From: Phoronis ovalis
Lineage: Eukaryota; Phoronida; Phoronidae
NCBI GenBank assembly: GCA_028565635.1
Contig: JAOXYB010074610.1
Span: 1-15,096, forward strand
DNA: 15,096 nt
Direction: 5' to 3'
A program made the position numbers and the translations under genes. Under the pieces are notes generated by a model that was not told the origin of the DNA, did no database searches, and worked only from the letters and a program-made list of their open reading frames with translations. Positions 8,829 to 15,096 of this stretch are shown in pieces. The number at the start of each line of letters is the position of its first letter. Within the stretch, counting starts at the first letter, position 1.

Positions 8829-11800
8829 TATTTCATTTACATAAGAAAAGAAGTTTTTATATATTTGTAATGGGACTCAAGGTAAGAGAATTCATACATT
8901 TCTAAACCATGAGAGGTTACTCTAGTGTACACATCCAATGCTGCTCTACCTATTTGAATAAAAGAAGAAGTAAACAAATGTCCGATTTTCTAATTCCCTT
9001 CAAATTAGCTTTGAGCCCTACCTGCAGACATATGAACAACAAAGGCCAGTTCAAAGTCCCCCCTCTGGTTTAGGCCAATAATACCCTGGCACACAATCTG
9101 ATAACAGGACGTTTATACTTAAATAGATTTCGATATCATTGTACAATGTCTACTTCTACTTTTATCTTGATAATTTAATAAAGGAAATGTTGTGATGACA
9201 CAAATGATGTGTTCAATGTCCGTATTAAATTTGACTTTAAATTCGTTCGACGAAATATCAAAAGCAGTGGCAAGGTATTCCAGTATGTGATCATTTTCGG
9301 AGTACTAGCTTTTAATATTTTTATGTTTCTTATTAAATGATGAGAACATTCAAGGTAATTATCATGCAAGATAACTTCTGACTTTGTCATCAATAAGGAA
9401 TTTGAAGGGGCTTGATCAAGCTACTCTCATGTCTAAGGGACTTAATAAATTCACCCATGTTCCATTAAGAAACCAAAATATAGAAATATAAAATTAAAAG
9501 ACAAAGCAATCGTTAACAGATATGATCATTATTCTTAATACTATTTAAAAGAAAAATTAATATTGGTCACAAAAATGACAAAGCATTGTCCTCTACGTTG
9601 GTTCAGGAATGTCAAACCTTTGAAAAAACATCATGAAAAAGAAAATTTCACTTTAAACAAATTATCTCTCCCATAGTCAGTTGTGGAATGAAGAATACTG
9701 ATGCAGGAAGGGCAGAAATACACATAAGGCCTTTGCAGAATAGGGCCATTAAACTTGCTGAATGACTTTTCCAGTGAGTAGGTATTGATTTCCACGTGTA
9801 ATTGTTTGAACTTCAACAATGCAAAGCAATCATACACAGCTTTTACTATGTAAGTAAGGGATATCGGAAATATGCACATATAAAGAAATATTATATAGTT
9901 CTTCAACATAGCTAAGATATAAGACACTTGTTATTCAAGAGTCAACTAGTACAAAAATATAGAGTGAGCAATACACTGAATGGAGTCGGTGTAATTCAAC
10001 ATGTACATTCATTACAGAGAACAATATTGAACAAAACCATTTGACAAAACTCATTTTCTTCAATACATTACTTGTTATTGTTCTATTGAATACATCAAAA
10101 AATAACCTAGAGAAATTTGATTTACTGTAGCCATTTTTAAAAGCCATCTACATAGGGATCCCATTTCATCCCACAGTACATTTGGTTTTGAGCAAGATTA
10201 CAAGTGACATCAAAAACCTATTGGTTTACACAGCTTTCACCTGCTTTGCATTTGGAAACAATCAGAACAAGTCTGCAAAAGTACACCTGAATTTGATTAC
10301 TGTAGAAATTTAGAAGTTCTAGCAATTCGATATATTTTACAACACATGGGGAACGTTGACTGCCATGGAGTGGAGAAATATTGAAATAAAAAATATAGAA
10401 ACAGTTTAGAGAGCTCTGAGAATGTGGACAACATATCAATTTAATAATATGAATCCTAACAATACTCACACACATACATTTCCCTGGATACGTGACTGAA
10501 TGGTAAAGTGCTAAAGCGTATAAATTATAAACCTGATCATATAGTAAAGATTGTGCAATAAAGAACTTGTAGTTATAGTCACTGGGCAGTTACTACATAT
10601 GTTACGACATGCCTCCAATGTCCAAACAGAAGCCAAACTCATGATTTTATACCAGCATCCACAATACTGATTTTAAATCAGTCATCATTCCGTAATCCTA
10701 CGATACTACACCAATTACAAGAACTCGCTGTACCCTCACCAGTTATAGCTATGAATGAGTGTTTAAGAAATATTACGAGGCCAGAGCACCCTGGTGACAG
10801 CGACTTGTGTTAATATATAGATCATGCGATGGTCGTGTCGACTTGGTTGTCATTGTGAGAGTGTGCTTAGGAGGCCAACATGGATAACAGTCTGTAACCT
10901 TTTCATTACACACCAGTGCTAAATAATGTCTTCAGTATGTGAAAGACAGAAGTTCATGTATAACCCTCTGCTGTTCACCATATCCTAAGCACAAGTAATC
11001 GAATAAAGCTAGCACTGGCCTCAACCTCTACAAAAAACATAGCAGCACAAACCTTTACTGTGTGTCCTTATCAGCAGCACTTTAAATGTACTGCATTACC
11101 TGTCTTTATACATACCTGCCTTTTGTCCTCCTGATAACCAATGGAGTTTCAGCACATTATTATACTCGGGGTAAATATAGCCATAGCCATTGATTATATG
11201 AGACGAGCCTTAAATGCATTGAAATATATAGTAAGCAGGTCTGGGAAGGCTTTACAATTCATTTAAAAATAACAGAATGTCAATTACCAATATGTCTACA
11301 GACAGGTTGTACACCATTTATAATGATGACCTAGTGAAAGAAATTAACAATGAATTCATAGTAAACTATTGTGAAGAGATCATTTTTTATATACATGATT
11401 GCTAGCTTTATAGACTGGCACAAAATACACAGCAGTTATATTGGTTTTGGATAGGAATTAATAAACCACAAAATCTGGCCAACTTTATGTTGAACTTGAG
11501 AAATATACATTTTCACTATTCACTCCTAGTAATATTTCTACCCTATGGAAAAGATATATGCAAAAGTGTGCAGCTGCAAATGACCAAAACTATTTCTAGT
11601 ATATTTAGGCAGACACATAATGGATATTTACAAAATCATAGACCATGCCCATTGATTAAATTCATACATTATGTACAGAATATCTGCAATCCAAAGCCCA
11701 GTACATTATTCATATTGTGTGTCATGTATTTGCCCTGGCTAATTTCATATGCTGGGTCATTGTTTATGTCCATTGTGCATAGTGATGAACAATGAGCCAG

Positions 11801-13440
11801 TACATGAAATTACAGATAATCCCACATTGATGACTTACAACAGACTAGACTCCTAGACAGTGCTATCCAGGCTCAAGACCACGACCTGAGTGTAGCCCAG
11901 ATCAGAGCAAGGTACTAGCCTCAAGGCCTTGATGCACACTAATCAATATTAATATCTGCAATTTAATTAATACATTTCCTCATTCATGCACAAAAAAATT
12001 AGCTACCACAAAAAAGAATTATACAAAATGTTTTTAGTGATTATAATCGCAATATACTACGATGCAGCTTGATATTACAATGTGTATACATATAAATACA
12101 TCAAATTAAATTTACATATTTATCAAACTTTGAATCCGATGCGAAAGTGACTACTTAAAAATTTAATGTTTGTGTACTGCTAAACTAAAATTACCACATG
12201 AAACAACTCTCTGGAATATATATCTTTTTACCAGTAATTTAACTAAGAAAGTTAAGTGTACTTGCTAAAGCGAAGCTACACTGCAACCCTTAATATAATC
12301 GAGGGTAATTAATACCCTAGGTGATATAAGGTCAGCAAGTTAATGAAATAGTAATTAACTTTTGGATTTCTATCAAATCTCATCTTTTCTATAACAACGG
12401 AACTAGTGCATATGCACCTGTTACCGTACTTTATAAAATGCAGCAGCAACATGCAACAGTAGTTGTAAATTAATATGCATTCCGAACACAAGAAACACGT
12501 CATGATTTCAGAGCTACAGGAAAAGATTGCGTCAAATGTTTTGAAACAATTTCCTCCGTACGTCCCTAACCTTGTAAAAAGCCTAGTTTTATATAACAGA
12601 ATGGAGATGGACCAACTGCCAATCAAACGATACAGAGAGTCATCATTATAATATAGTTTTTAATTGCTATTAAGATTAGAGCTTACTAGGTTACATATAA
12701 CAAATATTGGAACACATAACCAGTGTAATAGCATTAGTTGAGATTTCCATTGTACAAATCATCAGGACCATCTGTTATTACGAGTAATCAGTAGGACATT
12801 GATAGTGATGCTCAACATTGGACATGGTATTATCTCATGTAGAATAAGAAGTGTAGTATATATAGCAGACAAATGTGAATGAAGCCAGGTTGCATGGTAA
12901 TAAAATGTTAACCATTCACTTTTCTCTGCATCTAATAACTTATGATTCTCAAAAACACACTTTAATGGAACCATATTGTATCAGCATTACTAACTAGACA
13001 ATGCACACACTAAATAGAAAATCAATTCTCTTACATAATTTATATCCTTGGTTTTGAAAGCATGATCCTTTCTATTTAGGGTTACTAAATATTCCGTCTT
13101 GATGTTTTATTGTCAGCCAAAGTGTGTCTGTCTAGTGGGGAAAAAAACAATGGGAACTGATAAAATTGAAAAAGAAACTAGAATCGCCTTTTAGCAAAGC
13201 CAGGTTGCACAGAGAAATAGTTGGATATCGAGACCTATTAGGATTATCCTGGAACCCATAGATGTTCAAATACCTCTGGATGACCTTTACCTCTTGTTGA
13301 AAGTTTCATGAAATTTTGAGATTTTGACTGTTTGATCTCTGAATGAGACCTTTTACACCTCAAAGTCAGATAAGATAGCCTCTAAATGACCTGTTAACTT
13401 CATTTTTGAACTTTCATCAAATTTCTGGAATTAATGTGTT

Positions 13441-13454
13441 TGACCTTTTGACCT
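13441..13454 (-). promoter_or_regulatory. DR2-type AGGTCA direct repeat (repeat-borne)
   Basis: TGACCTTTTGACCT on the plus strand is AGGTCA-AA-AGGTCA on the minus strand. It is a perfect direct repeat of the nuclear-receptor half-site with 2-bp spacing, a type bound by RAR/RXR, Rev-erb or COUP-TF family receptors in other animals. The match is seen; any binding is inference, because the surrounding element is made of this word. Confidence 0.35.
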
Positions 13455-13772
13455 CAAAATGACCATACGACCCCTAGAGTACCTTTAAATGACATAAAAC
13501 CATCATTTTTGGAAGTTAAATGCAATTATAAGAGTTTGACCTTTTGACCCCTGAATAACCTTTTGACCTACAAGGTCAGCTATGATGACATAGGGATGAT
13601 ATATGTCCAATTATATGACTGTAGCACCACTCTGTCTTGATTTATACACTCTTGCTTATCAAAATTAGCCAAAAACATGCTAAGAAATAAAAATCTGACC
13701 TTTTGACCCATAAGAGACCTCAAAAATCATCAAAGTCACCAGATAACTTCATTTTTAACCATTTTGAAAATT

Positions 13773-13786
13773 TGACCTGCTGACCT
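13773..13786 (-). promoter_or_regulatory. Second perfect DR2-type AGGTCA repeat
   Basis: TGACCTGCTGACCT is AGGTCA-GC-AGGTCA on the minus strand. The spacer differs from the site at 13441, so it is not a simple copy. It lies in the same element, which cautions against assuming function. Confidence 0.35.
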
Positions 13787-13933
13787 TGAATTTACCCGTC
13801 CTAATTTTTATATGTCCCCCTCCCTACTAACTCCACACCTTAAGTTTGACACCCATAGCTCAAAGCGTTTCCAAGTTATAGACGCTTGAAAATTGGAAGA
13901 AAAAAAATTAAAAGAAAAAGATACAATCTCAAT

Positions 13934-13956
13934 AGGTTGCACTTGCTGTGCAACCT
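13934..13956. repeat. Perfect hairpin at element right end
   Basis: A 9-bp perfect stem (AGGTTGCAC/GTGCAACCT) with a 5-base TTGCT loop. It is the sharpest structural feature in the last 2 kb and probably marks the end of the element. Confidence 0.85.
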
Positions 13957-15096
13957 AATCATTTGAGCTATTTTACAATTACTTCAGCAAAAATACTTGA
14001 AAACAGTTTATAGGTCTTAAAAACTTGCAAAAAATGTCTACAAGATCTGGTTTCACTTTGAGCAAGGTGATAATATGCAGTCCAGCTGCTAATGACTACT
14101 ATGTTTATATTTAGGTTTGGGACCATAAATCATTGGAGGATGACACACATAACACAGTGAGTCAATGACCTCAATAATAAACAAAAGCAGTGCACTGGGA
14201 TTGTATTTTAACATGTCATCAAAGAATACTGACAATGACTATGTAATATCTAGATTGTGTAGCATTATTAATATCTACAAAATTATGAACTTACTACTGA
14301 GTAGTTGTTGAATTGCCAATTTTTTTAGAAACAAGAGTGAACTGAAAATGGAGGAAGCTGCTATATAAACTGCCATTGGATATAACTGGTCTGAATTACA
14401 GTGGGTTAGTGTTTGACACACAATGTGAGAGTTGTGACTAATTTCCTTAATAGTGGAAGCTGAGATTTCAACAAAATATAAGAAACCAGGTGAGGATTCA
14501 TAAAATACAACAGAAAGAGCAAGCTAGGATGTCATTAGACATGTTCTTATAAAATATTTAACAAAATCAATACAAAACCCTTGCCAGGTTTTAGTTCATA
14601 TGTAATTTTGTGGTTACAGCACCCACAAGTGAATCAATAGAATACCACAAATGCACCCAGTGAACTTGAATGGGCAGTCCACATAATCCCAGCCTAGCTG
14701 TCTCTGTTAATAGCACTGTATACAGGAACCAGAAGGCTTAATAAGTACTTAACTGTTTTAAACTAATTGCATGACATGATAACAATCCATCAAATGATAG
14801 GACAGAAAGCAATTGTATTTCTAACTCTGTTATAAGTCTCACTGGTCTAGTGATTGCAAAGAAAGCCATAGGGATACATTGCAAAAATTATGAGAATAAC
14901 ACACCCAGTGCTTTCAATAGGTGCCAAACCTGGCACTGACAGTTGTGCTGAAAACTAGCCTAACAAAAACCACTAATTGTGTTAACTGCTTTTTAAATTA
15001 TAATTTTCTATTTAAACACAAGAAGCTAGGATAATAAGATGCAAGGCTTTATTCAGTAAACCAGGGACCAAATCAGCATAAAGGATGATAAAGTAA
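13957..15096 (-). other. Right-hand end of window, no feature seen
   Basis: The sequence is AT-rich and non-coding, with no open frame of 60 codons or more and no recognisable RNA or repeat. It is presumed to continue the upstream KDM6A intron. The exon encoding the residues before exon A is expected beyond 15096. Confidence 0.5.

Larger units (their letters stand above)
8061..13201 (-). other. Long upstream KDM6A intron, unannotated part
   Basis: No exon could be recognised in this 5.1 kb on either strand. I looked for a minus-strand exon ending in TG next to a GT donor (plus-strand ACCA contexts at about 10647, 10739 and 11286) and none gave UTX-like residues. Open frames of 60-105 codons are present, such as minus 9631-9927, minus 12309-12626 and plus 11487-11795. 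They have no recognisable domain, start or splice context and are the length expected by chance in AT-rich DNA. Apart from a short (AT)n run (8377-8389) and the 41-bp duplication, I see nothing defined. It is called intron only because exon A needs an upstream partner. Confidence 0.6.
13202..13956. mobile_element. ~755-bp TGACC-rich interspersed element with terminal hairpin
   Basis: The left boundary word AGGTTGCACAG (13202-13212) is the exact reverse complement of CTGTGCAACCT (13946-13956) at the right. The right end is also a perfect 9-bp-stem hairpin: AGGTTGCAC (13934-13942), loop TTGCT, GTGCAACCT (13948-13956). Between them is a degenerate array of words such as TGACCTTTTGACC and CTCAAAATGACC, then AAGCGT/ACGCTT subterminal inverted words (13863-13868, 13882-13887) and an A-rich stretch. 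No coding potential is seen. Either a MITE with short TIRs, or a Helitron-like non-autonomous element could explain it, since the hairpin overlaps and is followed by CTAAT, which fits CTRR-T. Orientation and true ends are uncertain. Confidence 0.6.

Noticed and set aside
9631-9927. 98-codon minus-strand ORF as a gene or exon
   Set aside because: It has a methionine start but no recognisable domain, conserved motif or splice context. Its composition follows the AT-rich background, and frames of this length are expected several times by chance here.
10641-11290. ACCA contexts at about 10647, 10739 and 11286 as donors of the missing UTX exon before exon A
   Set aside because: Translating upstream of each in the required phase gives stops or residues unlike the conserved UTX segment.
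12309-12626. 105-codon minus-strand ORF (cysteine-rich) as a small secreted protein
   Set aside because: The cysteines have no regular spacing, there is no credible signal peptide followed by a cleavage site, and nothing around it suggests a promoter or splicing.
1-15096. CRISPR array, prokaryotic operon, prophage or novel defence system
   Set aside because: There are no regularly spaced identical repeats and no dense ORFs. The only clear gene is a spliced animal KDM6A, so the window is ordinary intron-rich eukaryotic DNA.

Overview
This window looks like AT-rich nuclear DNA from an intron-rich animal. It holds an internal piece of one recognisable gene on the minus strand: KDM6A/UTX, the JmjC histone H3 lysine-27 demethylase. 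Six consecutive exons can be read with matching splice phases and GT/AG borders. They give an uninterrupted 358-residue stretch of the tetratricopeptide (TPR) domain and the start of the disordered linker that follows it. Identity rests on stretches I recognise from vertebrate UTX, such as [22 protein letters not shown] and [13 protein letters not shown]. Divergence from vertebrates, the short AT-rich introns and the repeat content suggest a marine invertebrate, perhaps a mollusc or other spiralian. That assignment is only an impression.

Layout in transcription order (right to left on the given strand): 8061-15096 is non-coding and reads as the long intron upstream of the first visible exon. 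The exons follow at 7940-8060, 7124-7178, 3419-3547, 2669-2894, 1581-1838 and 683-968. The promoter, the N-terminal exons and the exons for the linker, JmjC and zinc-binding domains are outside the window. No second gene, tRNA, rRNA or CRISPR array is supported.

The introns carry several repeats. The clearest are a ~0.9-kb element with ~33-bp terminal inverted repeats (4550-5451), a 120-bp foldback element (7353-7472), a 41-bp tandem duplication (8747-8828), degenerate ~60-bp repeats (1944-2060), and a ~755-bp element (13202-13956). The last is bounded by short inverted repeats, ends in a perfect hairpin, and is packed with TGACC/AGGTCA words that include perfect DR2 nuclear-receptor-type sites.

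I found no convincing new biological system. The most useful leads are the two unnamed non-autonomous elements, the receptor-like array in the intron of a chromatin regulator, and a possible short UTX isoform ending after a basic, NLS-like segment.
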